From the NCBI GenBank assembly GCA_009599575.1, contig VWND01000038.1:62001-126000 (forward strand): a DNA stretch of 64,000 bases, read 5' to 3'. The DNA is from Blumeriella jaapii (Eukaryota > Ascomycota > Leotiomycetes > Helotiales > Drepanopezizaceae). How positions within the stretch are numbered: the first letter of the stretch is position 1; the number at the start of each line of letters is the position of its first letter. Positions 34,965-48,311 of the stretch are shown here, piece by piece. Below the pieces are notes generated by a model. It was given only the letters and a program-made list of their open reading frames with translations. It had not been told where the DNA came from and did not search any database. The position numbers were made by a program, and so were the translations under genes.

Positions 34965-35177
34965 TTTAATTAATTTACTAAAAAACAAGTTTTTTAATAT
35001 ATTATTTAAATATCTGAACGCAATTTTATTTTATTTAATTTCTTTAAAAAACACAAAAACTTTTTTAATAGCTCTTTTATTAAAAACGATTTTTTTTACA
35101 TTAAAAACTTTTAATTTGCAATTCCAAAAAACATTTATTTATTTAATTCAAATCTTACCAACATTTTCGCTAATATT

Positions 35178-36680
35178 ATAAACAACGACGCTTTTCGTTT
35201 TTTTATGCGAGGCCGCATATCCTTTTCTAGCTCTTTTAATACACTTTTATTTAATAGCGCCAATATTACCGATTTTATCGAGGAATATAAAAAAATCTGT
35301 AAAAATTTCGAAATTTTTAAAACTGAAATATTCGATAAACTCTTTCGTTATTATAACCCAATTATTAAAAATATTATTAAATCGATAAATAAATAAAAAG
35401 TTATTAAGGCTCGAAACTAGCGTAAGCTAATTAAAGCTTTAAAATCGAAATTCCGAAACTACGATCGCTAGCAAATTCGCGATACCATCGCTTTTTTAAA
35501 CAATTTGTTATAATAATTCGCTAAATCAAAAAACTTAAGGCCTATTATCGTATTTATACGAAAGTTTTTAATATTTTCGTTAACAAAAAGATTTTAAACG
35601 AAATCGAATAAAAAAAATTGTTTTTATTTAGCTTTCCAATTAATATTCGCAATAAAACTATTAAGCATTTTAAAATTAATAAATAAAATCTTGAAACTTT
35701 CGATTAATATTTTAAATTTGTGAAATTCGTTTTTAAATAAAACCAGAGCGAACGTATTATTAAAGTTATAAATCAAAAGAAATCTTTTTTTTCCATTTAT
35801 AAAAAAAACGTGAAAACTTTAATATAAAAATATGCCCAGCTACTAAAAATTACCGAAATCGCCAAAAAACAATCAGTTATTATATTATTTAATCGTTCTG
35901 CAAAATTTATTGATTTGAAAAAGCTTAATAAGAATATCGAAATTTTCGTATTAAAATTTACCGATATTAAAATTCAAAGATTTCAAAGCAAAATCGAAAA
36001 TCTTATGCAATAGCAAAAAAAATTTTTTTTACGTTAACTCGGATAATAAAAACGATTAAAATGGCTTTTATAACAATTACTTTTTTTAAAATGCGCGAAG
36101 CGATTAATTTCGCTAAGCTATCGTAGAAATAATGGCTGTCTAATAGCAATTTATCCGTGCTAGCGATTAAAATCAGCGAAATATTAATTATAATAACGAT
36201 TATTAAAGGAAAAAAGGAAATTAACGCGGAAATTAAAATCGCGGCTATTAAAATAATAAAAGTAATTATTAAAACAGACTTCGTGGCCCTAAATATGGAT
36301 TTTGTAATAATAAAGAAATTTATTACGAAAAATCTTATATTCGTTTAAAATGTAAAGCATTTAATTTTTGTATAAATAATAAAATCTGTTATATTAATAA
36401 ATACGGAGCGATTTGCTTCGAACCGACGGAAGCAGAAATAAATCTTTTTAATAAAGTTAAAAATCAAAACTGGTTAAACACTATTCGCTTAAAAGTGAAA
36501 GGTACGGAATAGAACGATTGTTTAGAAAACAAAAAGAATGCGAAAACGATTTTTATTAATAAAAAAAAAAATATTTCAGAAGGCGTACTAATTAAAAAAA
36601 AAACTTTTATCCTAAATGTAAATAAAATCCAAATGTATAAATAAAAAACAAATACATATATTACTAATATAATTATCGTA
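35178..36680 (+). pseudogene. gag: Copy C gag
   Basis: The start codon is ATA at 35178 (ATG in copies A and B). Open from 35205 for 63 codons (M-R-G-R-I-S-F-S then I-T-D-F-I-E-E-Y). The linker and Cys-rich region at about 36150-36420 follow the other copies. Broken by RIP stops throughout. Confidence 0.75.
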
Positions 36681-37029
36681 TTTGCAAATATTATAGCTGT
36701 ATAATCAAACCAGCGAATTATAAAAAAATAAAATGCTTCTGTTTTATTCGCCAAACCAATTGATATGAAAAAAAACGTCAGAATCGAAAAAGAAAAAAAT
36801 TTTGAAATTCGAAAAAAAACTAATAAAACTATTAAAAAAACGCTTATAATAGAAAAGATTAACGACGATATAAAAAATATCGATACCGATATTCCGGTTC
36901 AAATTATTTAGAAAATACCAGCTTTTAAACGATTATTATTAATACAAAGCGAAAAATAAATCGACAAATATATCAGCTTCGAAGCCGTCGACGAAGCTAT
37001 TAAAAGAATTATAGAACAAAAAATTAAAT

Positions 37030-40000
37030 TGAAATTCAGCGATTTATTTAATATAAAAAAAAGATTCGACAAAATTATTAATAAATAAATTCTTGTATTA
37101 AAAATAAACGAAAAAATTAAAATTATCCGAAAAAAAAACGATTTTGAATTGAAAAAAAATCAGAAAGAAATTTATAATATCGCAATTAATTTAGCCGATG
37201 GAAAAAAATCTTCGGAAAAAATCAGCCTTTTGGCCTTCGTTATAAAAATTTAAAAATCAAAACGACGAAACTGTTTTTATACGATTATAAAAGCATTAAA
37301 AATAAAAATAATACTTAAGAAAAGTACGACAGCCCTCGCTTTATTCGATAATAGAGCCGAAATTAATTGCATAAACCAGGAAATAGCCGAAGCTAATAAT
37401 ATTTCGATTATTATCGATAAACGAATAATTTATATTACCGTTAATAAAAATATTATTAAATTTAATAAAATTGTACGAAATGTAAAAATCGATATTAAAA
37501 GTATTATTATTTATAAAAACTTTTTAATAATAAAAAAATACTTTTATTTTATTATTTTTAAAATGCCCTGGATTTTGAAAAGTTTCGTTAATTTCAAATA
37601 TACCGAAAACGGCCAGATGAAAACTTTTTTCTGGAATTAAAACCGGTTTTTTTAAAATTAAATCACCGTCGCCGGCGATAAAGTTTTTCTAATCGACGTT
37701 TTATCGAAAAACAAATAGCCGGCTTTGGTTTTAAAACAAACGCTAAGTTATAATAAAACCTGGAAAATATTTAACTAAAAGCATTTACGTTATTAATCGA
37801 AATAGCACCGCGAATAAAATTAGCTAATATTAATATTTTTAGTTATTAATTCGGAAATAAAAGTTTTAAAAATTTCGTTTTTGTATTAAACAAATCCGAT
37901 TTATATATTTTATTTTTTTGTATTAATATCAGCATTTTTTATAAACGCAAAACTAATAAAATACGATTCGTAAATTTTAATAAATCCGGTGGAAATATTT
38001 CCGAAAAAATAAACGATTGATTTGAAAAAAATAAAATAATAAAACCATTTTAACCAGTTATTAGCGAATTCGAAAAACTTATCACCGGCCGATTTTCTAG
38101 CTTATTATTTAACAGCCGATTTACAAAAAAACGATTTAATAATTTAACAATCGAAATTTAATTTTTGCTAAAAAAGAAAAAGATTTTATACGAAGTTTTA
38201 CGCAATCGAAAAGAAATTATAATTTTCGATTTTACCGAAATAAATTAATTCAATTTTAACGTTACGTTTTATATCGATATTAAAACCGTGTTTTACGAAG
38301 CCTGGTAAAAAAAGACTTTTTCAGTTTTTAAAGCTTTCCAGAATAAAATAGTCGAAATACTAAAAGAACGAATTAAATAAAAAATTTTCGAATTCTGCTA
38401 CGATTTATATAAAAACAAATGGTTTATCGTTGCGAAAAAAAAAAAGCATTTATAAATTTATTACCGCAATCGTCGAAATAAATAAAATAACGATACGAAA
38501 CGCTAACGTATTACTTAACGTCGATTAATTTTCAAATAAATTCGCAAAATTAACAATTGCTTTTTTTCTCGATTTGTTTTCCGGCTATAATTATTTGATA
38601 TTTAATCTACGATTTCGAAATATAACGGCAATTCAAATTTCAATCGGTTTATTACATATAATCAGAATATTTATAAAAGCTATTAATTTAATCGCTTAAT
38701 TCGTAAAAGTCGTATACAAAATTCTTATAATTTGCATTTCCGATATTGCTTTTTTTTACGTTGACGACGTTGAAATAAAAGGCCCCAAATTATATTATAA
38801 TAATAAAAAGATTTTTTTTAAAATTCAACGTTATATAATAAAATATATTTAAAATATCGATAAAATTATAATTTGCTTCGAAAAAGCCAAAGCTATTATT
38901 AGCTTTCGATTAAAATTTTGTATATCCGAAAAAAATATCGTCGGTTATATAACTAATAATGCTGGCCGCTATTTTTAACGAAAGAAAATTAAAAAGATTT
39001 GCGAATAAAAAAAATATAAAAATATTACCGAAGCCAAAGCTTTTATTAGCGTTGTAATTTATTATCGTAATTAAATTAAAAACTTTTCGCAAAAAGCTGT
39101 ATTTATTTACGCTACGATAAAAAAAAAATCGATTTCGTTTAGAAAAAAAAGCAAAACAAAGCTATAAAAATTCTTAAAAGCGATTTTTTATCGGCTTTAT
39201 CGTTTATGCGAATCGATTATAGCCCAGACGCAAAAAAAATTATTTTAATTATCGACGCTAATATTTTCGGTTAAGAAACTGTATTATAATAAATCGATAA
39301 AAATAAAAAACGGCATTTTTTACGATTCGAAAGCGGCTTATAATTTTCCGCGAAAGCACGCTACGATATTATTAAACGAAAATATCGAAGCGTTTTTAAA
39401 ACAATAAAAAAAATAAAAAGCGAATTATACGACGTATATTTTATTTTAAAAACAAACGCAAAAGTTTTTATCGATTAATTAAATAAAAAAGCTAGTAATT
39501 TATTAAAAGCGTTCGTTATTAATTAAATAGCTTAAATGCGATTTATAAATTTCGAAATCAAATATATTAAAAAAACAATTAATATAACGGCAAACGGCTT
39601 TTCCAAACAAAAACGTTTTTATTTATTTAATTTCGCTAAATAAAGCGAATAAAATATCGACGAATAAATTGCTGACGAAATCGGCTATTTTGTTATTTGC
39701 GCTTTGGGTTTTATAAAACCGAAACTATTCGCGTTGCTATTTCGGCTGGCACCGCGAATAAAAACATTAATTTTCGGGCCGAAAAAGCATTCGCGTTATT
39801 ATTTCGGCTGGCACCGCGAATAAATTTAATCGAAAACGATCGAAATAAGCCGATTAACGACGAAAATAAACTTTTGATCGATAATTACGAAACCGAAGAT
39901 TTTTATTTAATCGTATATTATTTAATTATTTTGTTTAAATTATTTAGCGTATTAAATTATTAATTTAAATTATTTAAAAATCAAGTTTTCGATTATATTT

Positions 40001-41310
40001 TAGCCGATAGAAAGCTGTATAAAATAGAAAATAATATATATTAAAAACGCTTAGTAATAAATAACAAAGCTGATAAGTTTTAAATTATAAAAAAAGCTTA
40101 CGAAAAAGTGTTTTATAAAAAAGCTAAAATTATTTATCACCGAATTAAAAACGATTTTTAATAGAAAAAATACTTCGAAAATTGCAAAGCTTTCGTTAAA
40201 AGTTGCATTTTTTATTAAAAACGAAAATCCGGCCGAAAAAAAAACTTATTATATTCGACGTGGTTTTTTGGAATTTAAAAAAAAAATTAATTTCGATATT
40301 ATACGCGTACCGATTACCGACCGCGGATATACGTATTTTATATTCGCTATCGACGATTTGTTTAAATAATTTAAAAAAAAACTTTTCCGAAACGCTATTT
40401 TCGAAGCTATAACGATTTTTTTTTAAAAAAACGTTGTATATCGATACGGTTTGTTTAGCAAATTAAACGTCGATAATAAATCCGAAAACAAAAGCGTTAT
40501 CGAAACTTTTATAAAAAAATACGGGATTTAACGTATTTAAATTTTAGTTTATAATTCGAAAAGCAACGGATCCGTAGAACGAGGCTATAAAAATATTTTT
40601 AACGGTTTTTTAAAAGCTATTCGAAAGGATTATAAACGTTGGTCGCGGAAATTCTCGGAAATGCTTTTTGCTATACGTATATGTATATACGCTTTTACTG
40701 GAATAATTTTATTTTTTATTTAATACGGCAGAAATGCTCGATTACTTTTAAAAACAAAATGGCTTGTGTAAAGGCTTTATAACGTAATTAAAATAAAAAC
40801 GAAAGCAGATTTATTAGCGATAAAATCTAAACAGCTAAATTACCGCGATACAAATATAAAAAAAATGATTTTAAAAAAAAAAAAGTATAAAAAAGTAATT
40901 AAAAAAATTTGGGATAGAATTAAAATTCTAAAAAAAACGTTAATCAAAAAAAGAAATCTGGTCCTAATTTACGACGTTTAGCGCGCTATTAACAAATCGG
41001 CCGATACTAAACTTAATTATAAATAGCTCGGACTTTACGAAATATACGAAGCCGAATTGAATAAAAGTTATTACAAGCTTACGGAATTCGATAAAACAAA
41101 ACTAAAAGGAACGTTCGCCGCTAACCGGTTAAAGCGATTTTACAAAAAAAACTAGCAAATTTTTTTTTTAAACTTTGATTTAAACAGCGATTTAAATTTC
41201 AGCGAATTCGACGACGATTCCGATTTAAACGATTATATTTTAAAAAAAAAAACCTTTTAAAAAGGTTTGAAAACAACCGAACGATAACTCCGCTGCTAAA
41301 AGCATAATTT
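37030..41310 (+). pseudogene. pol: Copy C pol
   Basis: Protease motif F-D-N-R-A-E-I-N-C-I near 37342. RT about 37980-39110, with the catalytic segment near 38755 reading F-Y-V-D-D-V (TAC GTT GAC GAC GTT): both Asp codons survive here although stops elsewhere kill the frame. RNase H about 39200-39650. Linker repeats at 39728-39825. Integrase about 39890-41120, with V-E-R-G-Y near 40578 and W-S-R-K-F-S-E-M-L-F-A near 40640. The acidic tail near 41190-41230 is partly eroded. Confidence 0.87.
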
Positions 41311-41319
41311 AAATCGTGA

Positions 41320-41850
41320 TTCCATTTATGACCGAAAAAAAAAAAGATGCATATAAAATTATTTACTAACTGTTTTATTATTTTTATTATTTATTATTTT
41401 CTTTTTTATTATATACTGTTTTACTGTTTTTATTTTGCTTTGCTTGTATACAATTTAATTATTCTGTTTTATATATATTATTTATTTTTGAAACTTTTTT
41501 CTATATTATTTAAAATATTTATTATACTTTTTTTTGTTTGACTGTACTTTTGTTTATTAAAACAAAAGCTTTGTATATATTTAAGCCGTATATTTGATAT
41601 ATTTATATTATTCGCATATTTTACGAAAATTATTTTTTATATATTTTATTATTTATTATTTTTTGTATTATTTACTTTTTTCGTTGTTTTGAACAGATGC
41701 TTGCCTAAACAGTTATAATTTATTAAAAGAATAATATGCGGATTTTCGTAATTTTTAAATATAAATATCTTATAATTTCCGTATTTTTTTTTTTTTTTTT
41801 TTTAACAAATATAATATATTTTTTTAATTAATAAACTTATCGATATTATA
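41320..41850 (+). other. T-rich spacer of copy C
   Basis: The piece at 41347-41541 is open but is only Phe/Ile/Leu/Tyr from T-rich sequence. I do not regard it as a gene. A T tract lies at 41785-41803. Confidence 0.6.
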
Positions 41851-41857
41851 TCGTTTT

Positions 41858-44800
41858 TTAAGCAAGGCGTCGCCAAATCCGGCAAACTTATTTTTAATTT
41901 ATTTTAGAACGAAACTATTATACGCAATTTTTTCGAATTTAAATAAGCATATAATACCGCTATTTCAGATTAACAAACAGCTTTCGTAAAAACATTTATA
42001 AAGCAATTCGATATAATAATTAAAAACGTTAACGAATTTTTATTCGATTATAAAAATTTCGTTAAAATTAAATTCGTTCGCAAAAATTTTAATTACGATA
42101 AGTTTTTGCTAAATTACGATAACGTTTTAAAAGCTTTCGCCGAAGCAAAAAAAGTTCGAAATAATAAAAAAAAAATAACAGACCGGGTTTTGCGCTTTTT
42201 ATTAAATCAACGAAAAAAAAATATTTAAAAATACGTTTTTAGCAAAATCACCGGTATTATTTTATTTCGGTATTTCGTTCGTTTTTTCGAAATTATTATT
42301 TTTATTAAAAAAAAAATCTAAGTATTAAACGTTTATATTTTTAAAACGCAAGCTCTGAAAGTTAATAATTCAAAAGTCCGCAAATTTATAAGCTTTTTTA
42401 CAATTGTTTGCAAATTAATCGACGACGTTATGCAATTGTTAAAAAAAGTTTTAATCGGCTGCGAAATCTTAAATTTAATTTTTTTTTAAAATAAAAAATT
42501 AAGCGTCGTTAAATACGGCATTTTTATACCGAAGAAAAAAAACGACGCTATTCCGATATTTTAAATTTACGACGACGAAAAAAACAAAAAAGCTAATATT
42601 ATTTTCGTTTAATTCGAAAAAATATACGCGGTAGCAATTAATATTTTTAAAATAGCTAAAATATTTTAGCGATTTTTATTTTTAATTATCGAAAACGAAT
42701 CCGAAAACGAAATTAAAAGCGTAATAATAAATAACCGCTTATTCGAATATAAAAAATTTATTATATTTGTAAAAACGATTCCGGAAAAAATAAAAGCAAA
42801 AAACGAAAAAAAGCGCGCCGATATTTTTAAAACTTTTTTTATTCGGAAAAGAAAATTATTTACGTCGTTAATAAAAAAAGCATCGCGAATAAAAACAGCC
42901 GGAAATCGACGCCGAGCTATAGCTTTTAAATTAATTAATAAAAAACGCGACGATTTTACGAAATCAGATTTAAAAAACGCCGGCATCGCGAAAAAAAAGA
43001 ATTTAAACGATTTTAAATTTGATTTTTCGAAATTAAATACGCAAATATTAAAAACGCTTGCTGCGTTTAAAAACGTCGTATTATTACCGCTAATATTTCA
43101 GATTTTAATAAAAGCATTTAAAATTTCGATTATTATACGTTTCGACCGAAAAGATTTAAAAAAAAATATCGAAATTATCGCGAAAGAAATTATATAAAAA
43201 ATATAAAATTAAATTATTTTATTTAAAACTTTCGCTTTCGATAACGAAACGATTTAGAAATTTTATTTCGATATTTTTATATAAAAATTAAATAAATCCG
43301 TTAATTTTTTTTTTTTTATTTCGAATAAAAATTAAATTAAGCTTTTTTCGGAAAATTGCAAATGTAATACGCTAAAGCAAATAAAAAAAACTTTTGAAAA
43401 CGATGACCCGTTTTTATTCGAGTTTTTTTTCGTTGAAAAACTCCGATTTTTTAATTTCGTTTTTACGAATAACGTTAACGCTAAAAAAAACGGCAAATTC
43501 TGTTATTTTTACGTACGCTGTTACGCGGCGTATTGCGATTTAATTATAAAAAAAATTAACGTTATCGATTTCGCTAATCGATTCGCTGTTATTAAAAATT
43601 CGGATTACGACGTATTCGAAATTAATTTTAATAATTAATTTAAATTCCGGCGAAAAACTGCGAAAACTATTTAAGCGCGTGCTAAAGCTTATTTAAGCTA
43701 CGCAAATTTTAAAGCAAACCTTAAAGCTTTTAGCGCGATTATAAAACTCGATTAAAACGTAAAAAAATAAAAATAATAAGTATTTTTTAAAACCGATTTT
43801 TTTGGCTTTTCGACCGAAAGTATATTTTAAAATTTATTTAAATTAAATTGCGAATTCGTTAATTACGTAAAGTTTTATAACGGAGAAAACAAGCTATTGC
43901 TGCATTTTATAAAAAAAAAAATAGCTATATATAAGTATTATTTCCGATTGGTTAAAACCCAAAAAGCGTTTACAGCTTTTTTCGTTAATATATTTTACAA
44001 TTTTATTTAATAAGTTTTTAAAATATATTCCGGCTTTTATTTCGCTGTTTTAATTATCCGAAATTTTGGAAACTGCCGCTTCGTAGCATATTTTAACGTT
44101 CCGATCGCTTTAGATTTCGCTGGTCCCGACCGTATTACGGTTATAAAATTCGATATCGCCGATTTTTAAAAAAAAAAAAAATCGAAGATTTTATCGACGT
44201 TATTTTCGATTATTACGTTTTGCTTATATTTATATACAATTCGAAAATAATCGAAATTTATCTGCAATTATACTACGACGCTAAGCTAATTAAAACCATT
44301 TAAAAAAGCCCAGCTTTTTCGTATTTCAGCGCGTTTAAAATAATAGCCTCGGCTATTTTATCGGACTACGAAACCGAAAGCTACGAAATAAAAAATAAAA
44401 TAATTTTTATTAGCTTTTCGACTAAGCAAAAGGTTTTCGATTTAGAATCTAAAAAACCGACGGCGCGATATTAATTTATTCGAATAATTATACGGCGTAA
44501 AAATACAAAAACTATTTCGAAAACGACGCTCCGATAGGCCATCTGATATTATTTATATTGCGACGAAAGTAATTATAATATTTTCGGTAGTTTCGATTGC
44601 AAACAATTATTTTCGAACTATTTCGTAAAATAGTTTTTTTTATAAGCTTCGGAGCTTTTTTAAAAGCATTCGTCGGTAAACAATCGTAATCCGATCTATT
44701 AGTTTTACGCGAAGCAAAAACGTTAATCGGTTTTAATTACGACGAACTAATCGATTATTTTTACGATTTTAATATAAAACTTTTCAGCGCTTTTTACAAA

Positions 44801-45095
44801 GCGTAAAACCACGTACAAAAACTAAAATCTATTATTTACGAAAAAAAGTCGTAGAAAGCATTTGTCGCGGCGATATCTGATAATATTATCGACGAAAAAG
44901 CTATTAAAACGTTCGTAGATTTAAACGATACTTCGATTAACATTTTATTAAGCTATTTTTTAAAAAAGTAAAATAAACAAAATAATTCAAACGATAAGCG
45001 AAACGCTATTTTTTCGCAGAAGCCAATAGCAAAAAGGCTAAAAACGGGTTAAAAAACCGAAAAAGTATAAGGTTAAAAAGTTTGATTTATAATTA
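41858..45095 (+). pseudogene. Copy C ORF3
   Basis: Same frame and blocks as copy B's ORF3, uninterrupted by insertions. It keeps some codons lost elsewhere (for example TTT CAG ATT near 41965) and has stops at positions that are Gln or Trp in other copies. Length about 1,080 codons, ending just before the 3' LTR. Confidence 0.58.
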
Positions 45096-45198
45096 ATTAG
45101 TTTTTAAATTATATAAAATAGACTAGATTGTATTTATTAAAATTATGTTTTTTTTTGGTCGTAATCAAAAACGATTACGTATATTATTTAAAACAAAA

Positions 45199-45454
45199 TA
45201 TAAAACGGTAATATTTTGTATTAATAAAAGTTAATAGTTTTAGCTATAGTCGAAGCATGGATCCTTCCGAAACTTTTTGCCATTAACTACCTTTAACAGG
45301 TATAAAAGCAAAGTATCCTTTTAAATAATATTATAAGCACGCAGTTCAATTTATACTTTTATTTATTTTTTTTTTTTTTTTTTCAATCTTTTCTAAGGAT
45401 TTTCTAGACCATTTTACCTACCGACATATGGCCGTATCAGTTTGGTTTTCCTAC
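45199..45454 (+). repeat. 3' LTR of copy C, left part
   Basis: Starts TATAAAACGGTAATATT and stops at TTTTCCTAC, where copy D begins. The last 11 bp (CTACTTTTACA) are at 56755..56765. Confidence 0.93.
45451..45454. repeat. Left TSD of copy D (CTAC)
   Basis: Repeated as CTAT at 56751..56754, one C-to-T different, followed by CTACTTTTACA, the rest of copy C's LTR. Confidence 0.88.
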
Positions 45455-45721
45455 TGTAAAACGGTGATACCTTGTATTGATAGGAGTTGGTAGTTTTAGC
45501 TATGGTCGAGGCATAGACCTCTCCGAGACCCCCTGCCACTGACTATCTTCAACAGGTATAAAAGCAAAGCATTCCTTTAAATAATATTATAAGCACGCAG
45601 TCCAATTTATACCTTTATTTATTTTTCTTTTTCTTTTTTCAGTTTTTTTTAAGAATTCTCTAGATTATTTTATTTACCGATATATGGCCGTATCAATCTG
45701 GTTTTCCTATTTATTTTTACA
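45455..45721 (+). repeat. 5' LTR of copy D
   Basis: Well preserved, TG...CA ends intact, TATA-like GTATAAAAG near 45557. Confidence 0.93.
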
Positions 45722-45723
45722 TT

Positions 45724-45740
45724 TAATGATTTACGCAAGG
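45724..45740 (+). promoter_or_regulatory. Primer-binding site of copy D (mutated)
   Basis: TAATGATTTACGCAAGG, the TGG start changed to TAA by G-to-A. Confidence 0.58.
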
Positions 45741-45847
45741 ATTTAAATTTTAGTGTTTCGTTTTTATATATTCGCCGATATATTTCTTAAATTTTTAATT
45801 AAAATCGATTTCGATATTTCGCTATTACGGTTTAAAAGACTTTTTAT

Positions 45848-46252
45848 ATAGTATTGTTCGCAGCTGTATTATATGAAAGATTTTTAATAGCTTTTTTTAT
45901 TTTGCGTATAATTATTAAATTACAAAAATGCAATATATTTCGGAAACGTTTGAAATTACGGTCAGGCAATTTTGAACCGTGCGAAATTTAAAATTCGAAA
46001 GTCGCTTTTTTGTTTAAAAATAATAAATCGAATATTGGTTTATACGCTTCGATCGCTGCGTTCGGCTTTTCTGAATTAGATTTCTTTTGGTCAAACGTTT
46101 GGCGAAAACTTAACTTTTTGATTTTACGCTTTATGATTATGGCAATTATAATTTGCGGCTTTTTATTAAAAGTAGTAAAAAGATGGCTGTACGTATATTG
46201 GCCTAAGCCACGGAATATCGAAACCGTGGATTATATAGCAATATTATATTAA
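45848..46252 (+). pseudogene. Copy D leader ORF, 134 codons
   Basis: The start codon is ATA (ATG in A, B and C), stop TAA at 46250, length again 405 nt. Open from 46010 to the end. It keeps CAA at 45923 where copy B has TAA, and TGG in the W-P-K-P-R-N-I-E block. Confidence 0.5.
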
Positions 46253-46465
46253 TTTAGTTAATTTATTAAAAAACAAGTTTTTTAATATATTATTTAAATG
46301 TTTGGACGCAATTTTATTTTATTTAATTTTTTTAGAAAACACAAAGACTTTTTTAATAGCTCCTTTATTAAAAACGATTTTTCTTATATTAAAAATTCTT
46401 AACCTGCAATTTTAAAAAACATTTATTTATTTAATTTAAATTCTACTAACATTTTCGCTAATATT

Positions 46466-47940
46466 ATAAACAACGACGCTTTTCGTTTTCTTATGCGAAG
46501 CCGCATGCCCCTTTTAGCTCCTCTGGTGCACTTTTATTTAGTAGCGCCAATATTACCGATTTTATCGAGAAATATAAAAAAACTTGTAAGAATTTCGAAG
46601 TTTTTAAAATTAAAATATTCGATAAACTTTCTCGTTATTATAATTTAATTATTAAGGATATTATTAAGTTAATAAATAAATAAAAGGCTATTAGGGCTCG
46701 AGATTAATATAAATTGGTTAAAGTTTTGAAATCGGAATTTCGAAACTACGATCGCTAGCAGATTCGCGATATTATCGCTTTTTTTAAACAGTTTATTATA
46801 ATAACTCGCTAGGCCAAAAAATTCAAGGCTTATTATCGTATTTATACGAAAGTTTCTAACGTTTTCGTTAATAAAAAGGTTTTAAGCGAAATTAAGCAAA
46901 GAAAATTGTTTTTATTTGGCCTTTTAATTAGCATTCGCAATAAAACTATTAAGCATTTTAAAATTAATAAATAAAATTCTGAAATCTTCGATTAATATTT
47001 CAAATTTGTGAAGTTTGTTTTTAAACAAAATCAAAGCGAACGTACTATTAAAGCTATAAATTAAAAGAAATCTCTTTTTTTTATTTATAAAAAAAACGTA
47101 AAAGCTTTAATGCAGAAATATGCCCAGCTATTAAAAATTACCGAGATCGCCAAGAAACAACCAGTTATTATATTATTTAATCGTTTTGCAGAATTTATAA
47201 GCTTGGAAAAGCTTAATAAAAATATCGAAACTTTCGTATTAAAATTTACCGATATTAAAATTCAAAGATTTCAAAGCAAAGTCGAAGGTTTTATATAACA
47301 GCAGAAAAAACTTTTTTACGTTAATTCGAATAATAAAAACGATTAAAATAATTTTTATAATAATTACTTTTTTTAAAATGCGCGAAGCGATCAGCTTCGC
47401 TAAGCTACCGTAGGAGTAATAGCTGCCTAGTGGCAATTTTCTTATGCTGGCGATCAGAATCAGCGAAATATTAATTATAATAACGATTATCAGGGGAAAG
47501 GAAACTAACGCGAAAATCAGAATCGCGGCTATCAAAATAATAAAAATAATTATTAAAACAGATTTCGTAGTTTTAAATATGGATTTTGTGATAATAAAGA
47601 AATTTACTGCGAAAAATCTTATATTCGCTTTGAATGCAAAGCGTTTAATTTTTGTATAAATAATAGTATTTGTTATATTAACAAATACGGAGCGATTTGC
47701 CTCGGACCAACGGAAGCAGGAATAGGCCCTTTTAATAAAGCTGAAAATCAAAGCTGATTAAATACTATTCGCTTAAAAGTGAGAAGTACGGAATGGAACG
47801 ACTGCTTGGAAAACAAAAAGAATGCAAAAACGATTTTTATTAGTAAAAGAGAAAATATTCCAAAAAGCGTATTAATCAAAAAGAAATTTTTTATTCTAAG
47901 CGTAAATGGAATTTAAATATATAAATAAAAAATAAATATA
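46466..47940 (+). pseudogene. gag: Copy D gag
   Basis: Start ATA at 46466. An open piece at 47110-47298 covers the end of the capsid region (Y-A-Q-L-L-K-I-T-E-I-A-K-K-Q ... F-T-D-I-K-I-Q-R-F-Q-S-K). The nucleic-acid-binding end near 47575-47700 is the clearest of all copies: C-D-N-K-E-I-Y-C-E-K-S-Y-I-R-F-E-C, then C-I-N-N-S-I-C-Y and G-A-I-C-L-G-P. The first three Cys and the Tyr (ancestral His) form C-x6-C-x3-H-x4-C, wider than the usual C-x2-C-x4-H-x4-C. Confidence 0.78.
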
Positions 47941-48311
47941 TATATTGCTAATATAAGTATCGCATTTGCAGATATTATGGCTGTATAATTAAGCCAGCGA
48001 TTTATAAAAAAGCAAAATGCTTTTATTTTATTCGCTAAACCAACTGGTATAAAAAAAACGTTAAAATCGAAAAAAAGAAAAATTTTGAAATTCGAAAAAA
48101 AACCGATAAAATTATTAAAAAAACGCTTATAATAAAAAAAATTAACGACGATATAAAAAATATCGACACCGATATTCCGATTTAAATTATTCAAAAAGTA
48201 TTAGCTTTTAAACGCTTATTATTAATACGAAGCGAAAAATAAATCGACAAATATATCAGCTCCGAAGCCGTCGACGAAGCTATCGAAAGAATTATAAAAT
48301 AAAAAATTAAA

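Noticed and set aside
41347..41541. 64-codon hydrophobic frame that could look like a membrane protein
   Set aside because: It is a translation of T-rich spacer. Other copies have stops or no matching frame.
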